Shown: one piece after another, positions 9,030 to 15,409 of the stretch | How the letters are laid out: every line of letters begins with the position of its first letter | How positions within the stretch are numbered: position 1 is the stretch's first letter | NCBI GenBank assembly: GCA_045628725.1 | Contig: JAZQPT010000063.1 | Location: 1-28,228 of the forward strand | Direction: 5' to 3' | Source of the DNA: JACQGD01 sp045628725 | GTDB taxonomy: Bacteria > Patescibacteriota > Saccharimonadia > Saccharimonadales > Saccharimonadaceae | DNA length: 28,228 bases | The notes under the pieces: model-generated | Seen by the model: only the letters and a program-made list of their open reading frames with translations | Databases searched by the model: none | Told to the model about the DNA's origin: nothing | Made by a program: the position numbers and the translations under genes

Positions 9030-9062
9030 AAACCCGCCACACCGTAAAAGTGTGGCGGGTTT
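9030..9062 (-). terminator. Strong GC hairpin after the 97-aa gene
   Basis: A perfect 13-bp stem, 9030-9042 with 9050-9062 (core AACCCGCCACAC), and a seven-base loop. It starts 13 bases past the stop codon at 9075. Neither side has a real U tract, so termination efficiency is uncertain; it may also protect the 3' end of the mRNA. Confidence 0.6.
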
Positions 9063-9074
9063 CAACAACGTAAA

Positions 9075-9368
9075 TCAGAGTCTGGCAAGCTCTGGGCTGA
9101 ACTTGAAGAGCCATTTTCTGAATTTCGTCAGAGCATTGGTGATGTTCTCTGTCAGCTCTGCATCACTGATCATGAGCGCGTACTGCTCGATCAAGAGACT
9201 GGTTGGATGAGAGATCTTGTCGTTTGATGTGACAAAATCTGCTCCGAGCGCAGAACTCTCGATGATTTGCGCCAGATCTTTTAGCGATGTTCCCGTCCGT
9301 AGGAGCTCCTCTACGAGCTCTGGATCGAGTTCATACAGATGTACAAACTCATGTTCTGTGAGCGTCAT
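9075..9368 (-). CDS. Hypothetical acidic 97-aa protein
   Basis: A small soluble protein with no motif I recognise. It is acidic at the start (HLYELDPELVEELL), appears largely helical, and ends in a basic-aromatic segment (LTKFRKWLFKF). The gene unit is complete: promoter at 9438-9465, SD GGAG six bases before the ATG, and a 13-bp hairpin just after the stop. The SD lies in the tiny loop of a possible hairpin (GGAC-gga-GTCC) directly before the start. The promoter begins inside the U tract of the upstream small gene's terminator, so the two small genes are packed but separately controlled. Confidence 0.75.
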   Translation of the reverse strand: MTLTEHEFVHLYELDPELVEELLRTGTSLKDLAQIIESSALGADFVTSNDKISHPTSLLIEQYALMISDAELTENITNALTKFRKWLFKFSPELARL

Positions 9369-9437
9369 GCCGGACTCCGTCCTTGTTGTTGAGTTACCTA
9401 CCTTGTCGTGTGTACGTGAGGTTAAGGCTTGCTTGAA

Positions 9438-9465
9438 ATTGTATACCTTTAATGAGTAAAGTCAA
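9438..9465 (-). promoter_or_regulatory. Promoter of the 97-aa gene
   Basis: -35 TTGACT (9460-9465), 16-base spacer, -10 TACAAT (9438-9443) on the minus strand. The -35 overlaps the end of the U-rich tail of the preceding terminator. Confidence 0.75.
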
Positions 9466-9502
9466 AAAAAGTGGGCCACCTGCGAATGCAGATAGCCCAC
9501 TT
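9462..9502 (-). terminator. Rho-independent terminator after the 47-aa gene
   Basis: AAGTGGGC (9469-9476) pairs with GCCCACTT (9495-9502), enclosing a second small stem CTGC/GCAG (9480-9491). On the minus strand it runs into TTTTTTTGAC. Confidence 0.85.
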
Positions 9503-9515
9503 GGCGGACTGTGGT

Positions 9516-9659
9516 TCAGGCGGCGGCGCCCCGGTAGAGGGCGTCGATCGTGGGGTCGTCGAAGTTTGCCTGTTCGGGGTGGTTTGCCCGAGGCGCTTCG
9601 CCGAACATGACAACCTTCTCGTCGTCGAACTCACCGAAAACGGAGGAGTAAACAATCAT
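9516..9659 (-). CDS. Small 47-aa protein with complete expression signals
   Basis: The frame begins MIVYSSVFGEFDDEKVVMFG and ends LYRGAAA. It is acidic, has no membrane helix and no motif I know. The case for a real gene is its signals: promoter TTGACT-17-TATAAT, SD AGGAG six bases before ATG, and a classic terminator 14 bases past the TGA stop. The leader (about 90 bases) holds a two-part hairpin, GTCTG/CAGAC (9677-9681/9701-9705) around GCTTC/GAAGC (9686-9690/9694-9698). By hand count 37 of 47 sense codons end in G or C, against 27 of the first 47 codons in the TerC-like gene at 13472. It follows dprA on the same strand, with its -35 starting nine bases past the dprA stop. Function unknown. 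Confidence 0.8.
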   Translation of the reverse strand: MIVYSSVFGEFDDEKVVMFGEAPRANHPEQANFDDPTIDALYRGAAA

Positions 9660-9755
9660 GGAATGCTCCTATCTTTGTCTGCCAAGCTTCATCGAAGCGA
9701 CAGACGGTGGCGTCGGGCGGTGTGCTCGGCGATCGAACTGTCATTCGATAATTAC

Positions 9756-9784
9756 ATTATAGCACAAGAATTATATAAAGTCAA
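9756..9784 (-). promoter_or_regulatory. Near-consensus promoter of the 47-aa gene
   Basis: -35 TTGACT (9779-9784), 17-base spacer, -10 TATAAT (9756-9761) on the minus strand; one mismatch to consensus. Confidence 0.88.
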
Positions 9785-9792
9785 TGATTTTG

Positions 9793-10677
9793 TTATTTGA
9801 GAGTCCACTGATTTCCGCCGAGGCTGCGAATGATACCGTTGATCTCCATCATTGTCAGTTCGGTAGCAAATTGCCCTGCTGTCGCGTCAAGGCGTGAGAG
9901 TAGTTCATCCCCGTCACGCAGGCCAGATTGCAACAATGTAATAATAAGCGATTGCAAAGGATTGTCACCTAACGCAAGGATGGCTTGAGGCTTCAATAAC
10001 TGAGGGGCGATTATTTCGAGAATATCTTGTGCACATGTTACTGGTGAGGCGCCTTGTTTAATGAGTGAATTGCAGCCTGCGCTGAGCGGACTGGTGATAT
10101 TGCCGGGGACGACAAAGACATCCCTTCCCTGCTCTAGGGCGTTACGTGCGGTATTTAATGTACCGCTCCGAGCAGAGGCTTCTGTAATAAGGACTGCGTC
10201 GGAAAGACCGCTGACAATACGATTACGTTCGAGGAACCGATAGTCGCGTGCGCCGACATCTGGTGCGTACTCGCTAAAGATAACGCCGCCCTGTTTGATG
10301 ATATCCTCGCCGAGCTGACGGTTAGTCGCGGGGTATAGTTTTGCCAGGCCATTTGCTTGTACTGCCATGGTAATACCTTTTGCTTCGATTGCTGCCCTAT
10401 GCGCAATTGCGTCAACGCCAAGGGCCATGCCGCTCATTATAATGACGCCCTTACTGGCCAGATCGTACGCGAGTCGCTGAGTGACTTCGATTCCATAACG
10501 CGTTGGTTTGCGTGTGCCGACAATCGCTACGGTGGGAATGCGCCGTTCGGGAAGATTGCCTATGTAGTACAACTTTTTAGGCGTTACCGCAATAGTAGAT
10601 ACTATCTGTGTGAATATGTTTTCCTGGGGTGAGATTGTATTGATTTTCATGAGATTTGTGTTTAAAGTTGTTGACAT
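9793..10677 (-). CDS. dprA: DNA-processing protein DprA
   Basis: DprA/Smf, 294 residues, binds incoming single-stranded DNA and loads RecA during natural transformation. The Rossmann-like core is clear: VAIVGTRKPTRYG (about 49-61), SGMALGVDAIAHRAAI (usual form SGxARGID..AH), FLERNRIVSGLSDAVLITEA and SGTLNTARNALEQGRDVFVVPGN. A winged-helix-like segment closes the C-terminus (DGDELLSRLDATAGQFATELTMMEI...). The N-terminal SAM domain of longer homologues is missing. Start is uncertain: ATG at 10677 or 10650 (MKINTIS); neither has an SD. A consensus promoter facing the other way (10671-10699, plus strand) overlaps the upstream start. With the prepilin and VirD4-like ATPase it suggests DNA uptake, which is inference. 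Confidence 0.95.
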   Translation of the reverse strand: MSTTLNTNLMKINTISPQENIFTQIVSTIAVTPKKLYYIGNLPERRIPTVAIVGTRKPTRYGIEVTQRLAYDLASKGVIIMSGMALGVDAIAHRAAIEAKGITMAVQANGLAKLYPATNRQLGEDIIKQGGVIFSEYAPDVGARDYRFLERNRIVSGLSDAVLITEASARSGTLNTARNALEQGRDVFVVPGNITSPLSAGCNSLIKQGASPVTCAQDILEIIAPQLLKPQAILALGDNPLQSLIITLLQSGLRDGDELLSRLDATAGQFATELTMMEINGIIRSLGGNQWTLK

Positions 10678-10699
10678 AAAGTCAAATCCGTGCTAATAT
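10671..10699 (+). promoter_or_regulatory. Near-consensus promoter facing away from dprA
   Basis: -35 TTGACA (10671-10676), 17-base spacer, -10 TAATAT (10694-10699). The expected start is near 10706. No gene of normal size follows before the terminator at 11006-11043. Confidence 0.8.
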
Positions 10700-10705
10700 C
10701 GTACA

Positions 10706-11043
10706 TGATTGATCGAGATGCGAGTCCGATCAAACGCACCTTATACCCCCTATTCTAACTTATGTTAGGTTGTATGCAATGTTTCTTTAAAGTAAACTAC
10801 CCTCCACTTTTCAGGATTTGCTCAGTTTTCTGAGTTTGACAATGCATTGCATGCATACTAATCCCTTTAACTAACCCTTTTTCAAAGGCGGACCTCTTTT
10901 AGAGCGAATATCGAGTATTGATCTTCGGATCAGGCGCATACCTTCTTGATTTTTGGTCATGACGCTTCGCTCCAGAGGAAGCCCGGGTGGGTTGAAGGGT
11001 AAAATGGCGCCAGGTGATGCCCACCCTTACCTGGCGCCTTTTT
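10706..11043 (+). ncRNA. Candidate structured RNA of about 340 bases
   Basis: A strong promoter and a textbook terminator bracket about 340 bases with no normal reading frame. Local hairpins are frequent: TGATCG/CGATCA (about 10709-10731), CTAAC/GTTAG (about 10755-10768), CTCAG-ttt(t)-CTGAG (about 10821-10834), CTCT/AGAG (about 10894-10904), TGATC-TTCG-GATCA (about 10919-10932) and GCTTC/GAAGC (about 10964-10982). It lacks the marks I would expect of tmRNA, RNase P RNA or SRP RNA. A second TTGACA at 10836 with a poor -10 could start a shorter 175-base form. Alternatives are a 17-codon peptide from the ATG at 10705, almost at the predicted start site, or on the minus strand a 29-codon basic peptide (10871-10960). 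Size and signals are seen; the RNA role is inference. Confidence 0.45.
11006..11043 (+). terminator. Rho-independent terminator
   Basis: Perfect 10-bp stem GGCGCCAGGT (11006-11015) with ACCTGGCGCC (11029-11038), then TTTTT. It ends whatever is transcribed from 10706. Confidence 0.9.
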
Positions 11044-11215
11044 AGTGGAAAAATATATACACCTAATAGCCCGTTCAGGGTTATTTTGTTTTTTAGATAT
11101 AAAACATGGGCCATCACTTTTGCAAACGAGTGTGAGCAGCAACCGCCCTCGAACACCCTTCTCGATAATCAAGTACTCTTGTGTCAGTTTACCGAAAGCT
11201 TATTTAGAAATATAA

Positions 11216-11244
11216 TTGACATAACTATAAACATAGTCTAGAAT
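11216..11244 (+). promoter_or_regulatory. Promoter of terD
   Basis: -35 TTGACA (11216-11221), 17-base spacer, -10 TAGAAT (11239-11244). The leader to the ATG is about 170 bases, long for this region. Apart from this leader, the 170 bases between the terminator at 11043 and this promoter hold nothing I recognise. Confidence 0.85.
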
Positions 11245-11344
11245 ACATTCTGGTTCAAAAATTGTACATTTACATTCTCATTTTTTTACCATACATCAGC
11301 TCATAAGCTGAAATGGTTCCCTATGATCTATCAGGGCGCTATGC

Positions 11345-11404
11345 ACAACCCGGTTGGATACCATTATCTTACCGGTTGTTTTACCAATCCGTCGCTGTTG
11401 CGAC
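11345..11404 (+). promoter_or_regulatory. Attenuator-like hairpins in the terD leader
   Basis: ACAACC(c)GG (11345-11353) pairs with CCGGTTGT (11372-11379), one bulged C, and runs straight into a TTTT (11379-11382), a terminator-like shape upstream of the gene. A second hairpin GTCGC-tgtt-GCGAC (11391-11404) sits seven bases before the SD. A smaller CAGCT/AGCTG hairpin lies near 11300. No riboswitch family is recognised. Confidence 0.4.
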
Positions 11405-11422
11405 ACAATGAAAGGTACTCAC

Positions 11423-12001
11423 ATGGCAGTGAGCTTGTCCAAGGGCGGAAATGTCAATCTCTCGAAGGAAGCCGGCGGCACACTCACCAAGGTCGTTGTT
11501 GGCCTGGGTTGGGATCTGCGTACCACCGATGGTGCCTCGTTCGACCTCGACGCTTCGGCGATCGGCGTGAAAGTCGACAAGAAGGTCCTGAGTGACAGTC
11601 ACTTCGTCTTCTATGGCAACAAGCGCTCGCCTGACGGTTCGATCGAGCATTCGGGTGACAACCTGACCGGCGAAGGTGTCGGCGACGACGAGACGATCAC
11701 GATCGATCTGGCGGCAGTGCCGGCAGAGATCGAGAGCATCGTTTTCCCGGTTTCCATCTACGAAGCCGACAAGCATGGCCAGTCCTTCGGACAGGTCAGC
11801 AAGTCGTTCATCCGAGTCGTCGACACGGCCACCGGCAATGAGCTGGCGCGCTACGACCTGTCCGAGGATGCATCCACCGAGACCGCCATGGTCTTCGGCG
11901 AGCTCTACCGGCACAGCGGCGACTGGAAGTTCAAGGCCATCGGCCAGGGCTACGCCAGTGGCCTCACCGGCATCGCGACCGATTACGGTGTGAACGTCTA
12001 G
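11423..12001 (+). CDS. terD: TerD family stress/tellurium-resistance protein
   Basis: Starting at ATG 11423 the protein is 192 residues, the usual TerD length, and begins MAVSLSKGGNVNLSKEA as family members do. The frame is open further upstream but that part is leader. An SD AAAGG lies seven bases before this ATG. TerD proteins are cytoplasmic, calcium-binding beta-sandwich proteins of the general stress/tellurite system. The acidic calcium-site motifs are present: FDLDAS (40-45), GDNLTGEG (78-85) and GDDETITIDL (87-96), then DLSED and FGELYRH (158-164). G/C-ending codons are common (33 of the first 47 by hand count). A 10-bp hairpin follows the stop. Confidence 0.95.
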   Translation: MAVSLSKGGNVNLSKEAGGTLTKVVVGLGWDLRTTDGASFDLDASAIGVKVDKKVLSDSHFVFYGNKRSPDGSIEHSGDNLTGEGVGDDETITIDLAAVPAEIESIVFPVSIYEADKHGQSFGQVSKSFIRVVDTATGNELARYDLSEDASTETAMVFGELYRHSGDWKFKAIGQGYASGLTGIATDYGVNV

Positions 12002-12019
12002 ATCAACTGGGATCCATTT

Positions 12020-12054
12020 CGTCCACCTGGCAGCATACTGCTGTCAGGTGGACG
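12020..12054 (+). terminator. Hairpin after terD
   Basis: CGTCCACCTG (12020-12029) pairs with CAGGTGGACG (12045-12054), with an inner CAGC/GCTG pairing. No U tract, so it may protect or separate transcripts rather than terminate alone. Confidence 0.55.
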
Positions 12055-12113
12055 ACCCCACCCTATTAGTTGATGTATGTTAAAAAGCAATTAGTGTTAT
12101 TAATATTTTATGT

Positions 12114-12119
12114 TATAAT
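12114..12119 (+). promoter_or_regulatory. Extended -10 promoter of the TerD/TerA-like gene
   Basis: TGT-TATAAT, an extended -10, 36 bases before the ATG. The -35 position (12091-12096, TTAGTG) is poor. Confidence 0.6.
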
Positions 12120-12155
12120 ATGTAGCGTCCCTATTTTACGAACAGAAAGGCCACC

Positions 12156-13364
12156 ATGGCCCTCGCAGCAAAAAACACCCTCACAAAAGGTGCAAACATT
12201 GCCCTTCCTGAGGGAGTATGCGATATCACTGTCGGATTGAGCTGGGAAGCACCTAGCAGCAATTACGACCTGGACGCATGGACCTTCCTTCTCGGCGAGA
12301 GTGGCAAGGTCGCATCGGACGCTAATTTCGTGTTCTTCGGCAACCTGACATCGCCTTGCGGCTCTGTTGTTGCAGGCGAAGACAATCAGGCAGGCGGAAG
12401 TGACGACGAAGACGACGAGACTGTTTCGGTGAACCTCTCGAAGGTTCCGGCTTCGGTCAGCAGGATCGTCTTCATCGTGAACATCTACGAAGCAAAGCTA
12501 CGTAGTCAAACGTTCGGCGATCTGGACAACGCCAGCATTCGGTTGATGGATTCGTCCGGCGTCGAGCTGGCTCGCTACAACCTGAGCCAAGGTGATGTAT
12601 CGACGGAAGCGTCGCTGATTTTCGGCGAGCTGTATCGGCACAAGGGTGCATGGAAATTCCGTGCAATCGCCCAAGGAAACGCCAATGGACCGGCCAAGCT
12701 GGTCCGGGAATTTGGCGTTGAAGTGGATGATGACCCCGAACCGCAGCCCGCGTCTGTCGTTGCAGCACCTGTACAGCCAACGGTTCCGGCAATCAACTTG
12801 TCCAAGGGCAAGATTGAGTTGACTAAACCCGGTGCGAAAGTGAACATTGCCAAGACTAAGGCAATGGAGTTTTCGCTGTACTGGACCAAGCCAAGGAAAG
12901 ATCTGGGTTTGATCCTGCACGTCGCGTACGACAACGGCAAGACCGCATACATCGATTGGCGCAAGCTAAAAGATGACCGCGGGGCTGTTCATCATCACGG
13001 CGATCGTGTTGCAGGTGGATCTGACATTCGCGAGCACGCGACACTGCGATTTGACCAGGACTCGTCTATTACGGCGGTTGCGGTCATTGCGTATTCCGAA
13101 GTGAGCAACGGTGTCGGGTCGTTCAAGTCGATGGGTGCGCACGCTGTCATTGATGACGGTGAAGGTACGGTTGTCACGGTCGATCTGAATAAGGGTGGGA
13201 CGTTCTCGTACCATACGCTTATCGCTGTGGCGGTCGTCAATTCCGACGGAAGCTTGCGTATCGAGCGTGCCAGTCGGTTCTCTGCCCAGCACAGTGAAAA
13301 GCGTCCAGAAATCGACAAGTACGGCGGGGTATCAATGAACACCGGCCCGGTTGTGTTCAAGTAG
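12156..13364 (+). CDS. TerD-TerA-like two-domain Ter protein
   Basis: A 402-residue protein. Residues 1-190 are a TerD domain: YDLDAWTFLLG matching the DLDAS site, GEDNQAGGSDDEDDE matching the acidic calcium loop, then SVNLSKVP, YNLSQGD and FGELYRHKGAWKFRAIAQG. A Pro/Ala linker (about 190-212: DDDPEPQP, AAPVQPTVPA) joins a second Ter-type domain starting INLSKGKIELTKPG, with YWTKPRKDLGLILHVAY and HHHGDRVAGGSD. This resembles the C-terminal half of TerA/TerF-type proteins. The second domain lacks the DLDAS motif, so it may not bind calcium in the same way. SD AGAAAGG precedes the ATG by seven bases. It lies between terD and a TerC-type membrane gene on the same strand, each with its own signals. 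Confidence 0.88.
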   Translation: MALAAKNTLTKGANIALPEGVCDITVGLSWEAPSSNYDLDAWTFLLGESGKVASDANFVFFGNLTSPCGSVVAGEDNQAGGSDDEDDETVSVNLSKVPASVSRIVFIVNIYEAKLRSQTFGDLDNASIRLMDSSGVELARYNLSQGDVSTEASLIFGELYRHKGAWKFRAIAQGNANGPAKLVREFGVEVDDDPEPQPASVVAAPVQPTVPAINLSKGKIELTKPGAKVNIAKTKAMEFSLYWTKPRKDLGLILHVAYDNGKTAYIDWRKLKDDRGAVHHHGDRVAGGSDIREHATLRFDQDSSITAVAVIAYSEVSNGVGSFKSMGAHAVIDDGEGTVVTVDLNKGGTFSYHTLIAVAVVNSDGSLRIERASRFSAQHSEKRPEIDKYGGVSMNTGPVVFK

Positions 13365-13383
13365 TAAAATAAATCGGGCTCCT

Positions 13384-13436
13384 GGGGTGGTTCTCATTGT
13401 GTGTAATGCATGATGAGAACCGCCCCTATTTCTTTT
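13384..13436 (+). terminator. Rho-independent terminator after the TerD/TerA-like gene
   Basis: GGGGTGGTTCTCAT (13384-13397) pairs with ATGAGAACCGCCCC (13413-13426), 14 pairs with one G-U, followed by TATTTCTTTT. The next gene's promoter starts at this U-rich tail. Confidence 0.85.
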
Positions 13437-13455
13437 GAGGATGTTTTTTATCTGC

Positions 13456-13461
13456 TACAAT
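13456..13461 (+). promoter_or_regulatory. -10 box of the TerC-like gene
   Basis: TACAAT, with a weak -35 (TTTTGA, 13433-13438, 17-base spacing) in the terminator tail. Only ten bases separate it from the ATG, implying a leaderless mRNA. Confidence 0.55.
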
Positions 13462-13471
13462 ATAAATACTT

Positions 13472-14518
13472 ATGCACAAAAACCACCCCCTCCGAATCTT
13501 TGGCTTCTCTAGTATCATCACCGTTATTATTGGCGCGTTTGTCGTCTACCAACTAGGGATATCGATGCTATGGCTATTTGTCGTATTGGCGATTATGGAA
13601 GTGACCTTTAGTTTTGATAATGCAGTCGTGAATAGTCGTATTCTAGCGCGCATGTCGCCGTTATGGCAAAAATTATTCCTGACGGTAGGTATTTTTATCG
13701 CTGTGTTCTTGGTGCGATTTGCCCTACCTATTATTATCGTGCAGCTAGCAACGGGGCTCGGGTTTAAAGAAGTGCTTGATATGGCCTTTAGCGACCCTGA
13801 TCGATATGGCGAAGAGGTTCACAATGCAGCCCCAGTTATCGATGCATTCGGTGGCGCATTCCTGTTAATGCTCGGTATTAGTTACTTCCTTGATCATGAC
13901 AAGGTAATACATTGGCTGCGCCCTATTGAGCGCGCTATGGCATGGGCAGGCCAACTGCGCTTTGTTAAATTGATCGTTATGCTAGTCGTTGCAGCTATTC
14001 TTTACTTCACGGTTGATAAAGAATTGCAGAATACCGTTCTGTTATCGAGTATGCTTGGTATTATCTTGCACGTTGGCCTAGAGACAATGTCAAAGGTGTT
14101 TGACAAGGCGATGAAGAAGAAAACGCAGATAAAGCATCAGGTCGGCTGGGCGGCATTTGCATCGTTTATGTACCTAGAAGTACTAGACGCGTCATTTAGC
14201 TTTGACGGGGTTATTGGTGCGTTTGCTATTACAAACAGTGTTATATTGATTGTTGCCGGACTTGGCGTGGGTGCATTCTGGGTGCGATCACTGACGGTGT
14301 ATTTGCTACGTACTGGTACATTGGCAAAATATCGATATCTAGAACACGGTGCACACTGGGCTATATTGGCACTGGGTATAATGATGTTAATCAAGTTATA
14401 CCACATCGAACTACCTGAATATGTGACAGGATCGCTTGGACTAGTATTTATTATCACTGCCCTCGTGACGAGTATTATCGAAAAACGACGCGCTGTTATA
14501 GCCGAAAACGGTAAATAG
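13472..14518 (+). CDS. TerC/DUF475-type integral membrane protein
   Basis: A 348-residue inner-membrane protein with roughly nine hydrophobic segments. Two related acidic motifs mark the TerC/DUF475 family: EVTFSFDNAVVNSRIL (43-58) and EVLDASFSFDGVIGAFA (236-252). This internal duplication is typical of the superfamily, whose members are linked to metal efflux and metal loading of exported proteins. Two soluble loops occur, one acidic with DPDRYGEE and one basic with KKKTQIKH. Its position beside TerD and the TerD-TerA protein matches the known Ter association at the membrane. Codon choice is less G/C-biased than in terD (27 of the first 47 end in G/C). No SD; the -10 box is ten bases before ATG. 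Confidence 0.88.
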   Translation: MHKNHPLRIFGFSSIITVIIGAFVVYQLGISMLWLFVVLAIMEVTFSFDNAVVNSRILARMSPLWQKLFLTVGIFIAVFLVRFALPIIIVQLATGLGFKEVLDMAFSDPDRYGEEVHNAAPVIDAFGGAFLLMLGISYFLDHDKVIHWLRPIERAMAWAGQLRFVKLIVMLVVAAILYFTVDKELQNTVLLSSMLGIILHVGLETMSKVFDKAMKKKTQIKHQVGWAAFASFMYLEVLDASFSFDGVIGAFAITNSVILIVAGLGVGAFWVRSLTVYLLRTGTLAKYRYLEHGAHWAILALGIMMLIKLYHIELPEYVTGSLGLVFIITALVTSIIEKRRAVIAENGK

Positions 14519-14606
14519 CGCCGCGAAATACGTGATTAATGAGCGCAAGCTATCAGTTGTTGTTAAGTAGACTATAGGCCTCCGCAGCAGAATATCTGAA
14601 AAAGGG

Positions 14607-14635
14607 TTGACAAAATAGCACTTTTAGTGTATATT
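14607..14635 (+). promoter_or_regulatory. Promoter of the 173-aa membrane protein gene
   Basis: -35 TTGACA (14607-14612), 17-base spacer, -10 TATATT (14630-14635). The leader of about 70 bases has a hairpin TCTCACG/CGTGAGA (14673-14679/14685-14691). Confidence 0.85.
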
Positions 14636-14695
14636 CCGTATTACGGTAGCATTTGCTGCTCGTCCTTTTTACTCTCACGATTTTCGTGAGACCGA

Positions 14696-14710
14696 GACAG
14701 AGGATCTGTC
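14696..14710 (+). promoter_or_regulatory. Shine-Dalgarno displayed in a hairpin loop
   Basis: GACAG (14696-14700) and CTGTC (14706-14710) pair around AGGAT, so the SD AGGA lies in a five-base loop and the stem ends directly at the ATG at 14711. The weak stem could tune initiation. The 97-aa gene has a similar arrangement. Confidence 0.5.
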
Positions 14711-15232
14711 ATGAAAAATGTCATCGAGGAATCCATGGTCCGCAGTGCCCATGCTCCACTGATCCTGAACGCCCGGTTTGCGCAGCGACGCGCTACCAAT
14801 CCGGATGGTCTGATCTGGTTCATCTACGGCGCAGCCTGGCTTTTGTCGTTCGTTCTCCAGTGGGTGGTCAACGGCAGCTTCTGGCAGACCGCCTTCCTGG
14901 GGCCGTTCAACGGAGGATCGCTGATTGCGGTCGCCGTGCTGTACGTGCCCTGGGCAGTCGTCGCTTACGCGCTGCTTGCAATCGGGACATTGGCGTCACA
15001 CCAGGTCATGACCTACGCTGTGTTCGTGCTCGGTGCGATCATTTCGTTCCTGTTCATGCTCGAGGCGATCAATCGCATGCGGGCTGCCGATTGGATCGCC
15101 GAGGTTCTCGGCTACGAGAGCACCGGCGTGCTGGTGGTTCTGGCCCTGATCTTCGCGGCAGCTACGTGTGTCTCTGCCTACGCCGGCATCAAGGCTCACG
15201 ACGGCATCAAGGCGGTACAGCGCTCATTCTGA
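14711..15232 (+). CDS. Four-helix membrane protein of unknown function (173 aa)
   Basis: An unrecognised membrane protein. After a 30-residue basic N-terminal tail (NARFAQRRATNPDG) come four hydrophobic segments at about 34-53, 67-92, 96-117 and 138-160, and a short basic C-terminus. The second and third segments are linked by a short polar turn (GTLASHQ). I see no catalytic or metal motif. It sits between the TerC-like and ZIP genes in a metal/stress block, so an envelope or metal-linked role is possible but only by context. Promoter, leader and SD are all clear, and codons are G/C-rich (32 of the first 47 by hand count, more later), unlike the flanking transporter genes. Other frames through this region are shadows. 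Confidence 0.85.
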   Translation: MKNVIEESMVRSAHAPLILNARFAQRRATNPDGLIWFIYGAAWLLSFVLQWVVNGSFWQTAFLGPFNGGSLIAVAVLYVPWAVVAYALLAIGTLASHQVMTYAVFVLGAIISFLFMLEAINRMRAADWIAEVLGYESTGVLVVLALIFAAATCVSAYAGIKAHDGIKAVQRSF

Positions 15233-15262
15233 TGAACAACGTACCACGGATCACCCGAACAA

Positions 15263-15337
15263 GTTGAAGGTGATAGTGGTTCTACCTCTGTCTCCTTCAA
15301 CCTATGTAATTAACGTGTTTAATTGCGTAGGTTGAAG
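15263..15337 (+). terminator. Two mutually exclusive hairpins after the 173-aa gene
   Basis: GTTGAAGG (15263-15270) can pair with CCTTCAAC (15294-15301), the expected hairpin after the upstream gene. But CTTCAACCTA and the bases after it (15295-15313) can instead form a 19-bp stem with 15319-15337, which ends TAGGTTGAAG. The same CTTCAAC strand cannot be in both, as in attenuator switches. No U tract follows either one. Confidence 0.5.
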
Positions 15338-15343
15338 TAATTA

Positions 15344-15366
15344 TCGCAATATAGTCTATATTGCGA
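15344..15366. promoter_or_regulatory. 23-bp perfect palindrome, probable Fur-family operator
   Basis: TCGCAATATAG, a central T, then CTATATTGCGA: 11 bp on each side, six bases before the -35 of the ZIP gene. Size and AT-rich centre fit Fur/Zur/PerR-type boxes. Related words, ATATTGCGA and AAATTGCAATTT, lie in the promoter of the fur-family gene at 16810-16865. Confidence 0.75.
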
Positions 15367-15371
15367 CATAT

Positions 15372-15400
15372 TTGCATAAAAATTTGCCTCGCGATATTAT
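15372..15400 (+). promoter_or_regulatory. Promoter of the ZIP transporter gene
   Basis: -35 TTGCAT (15372-15377), 17-base spacer, -10 TATTAT (15395-15400). The start site should fall at or within a few bases of the ATG, so the mRNA is likely leaderless. Confidence 0.75.
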
Positions 15401-15409
15401 TTAATGATT

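Noticed and set aside
11354..11422. Upstream extension of the terD frame (23 extra residues)
   Set aside because: It covers the leader hairpins; the SD and the family N-terminus MAVSLSKGGN place the start at 11423.
12498..13360. Several 100-140-codon antisense frames under the TerD-TerA gene
   Set aside because: Long antisense frames are expected under G/C-rich codons; no signals of their own.
14653..15267. 204-codon frame overlapping the 173-aa membrane protein in another phase
   Set aside because: Arg/His-rich shadow; the SD, hairpin and hydrophobic pattern support the 14711 frame.
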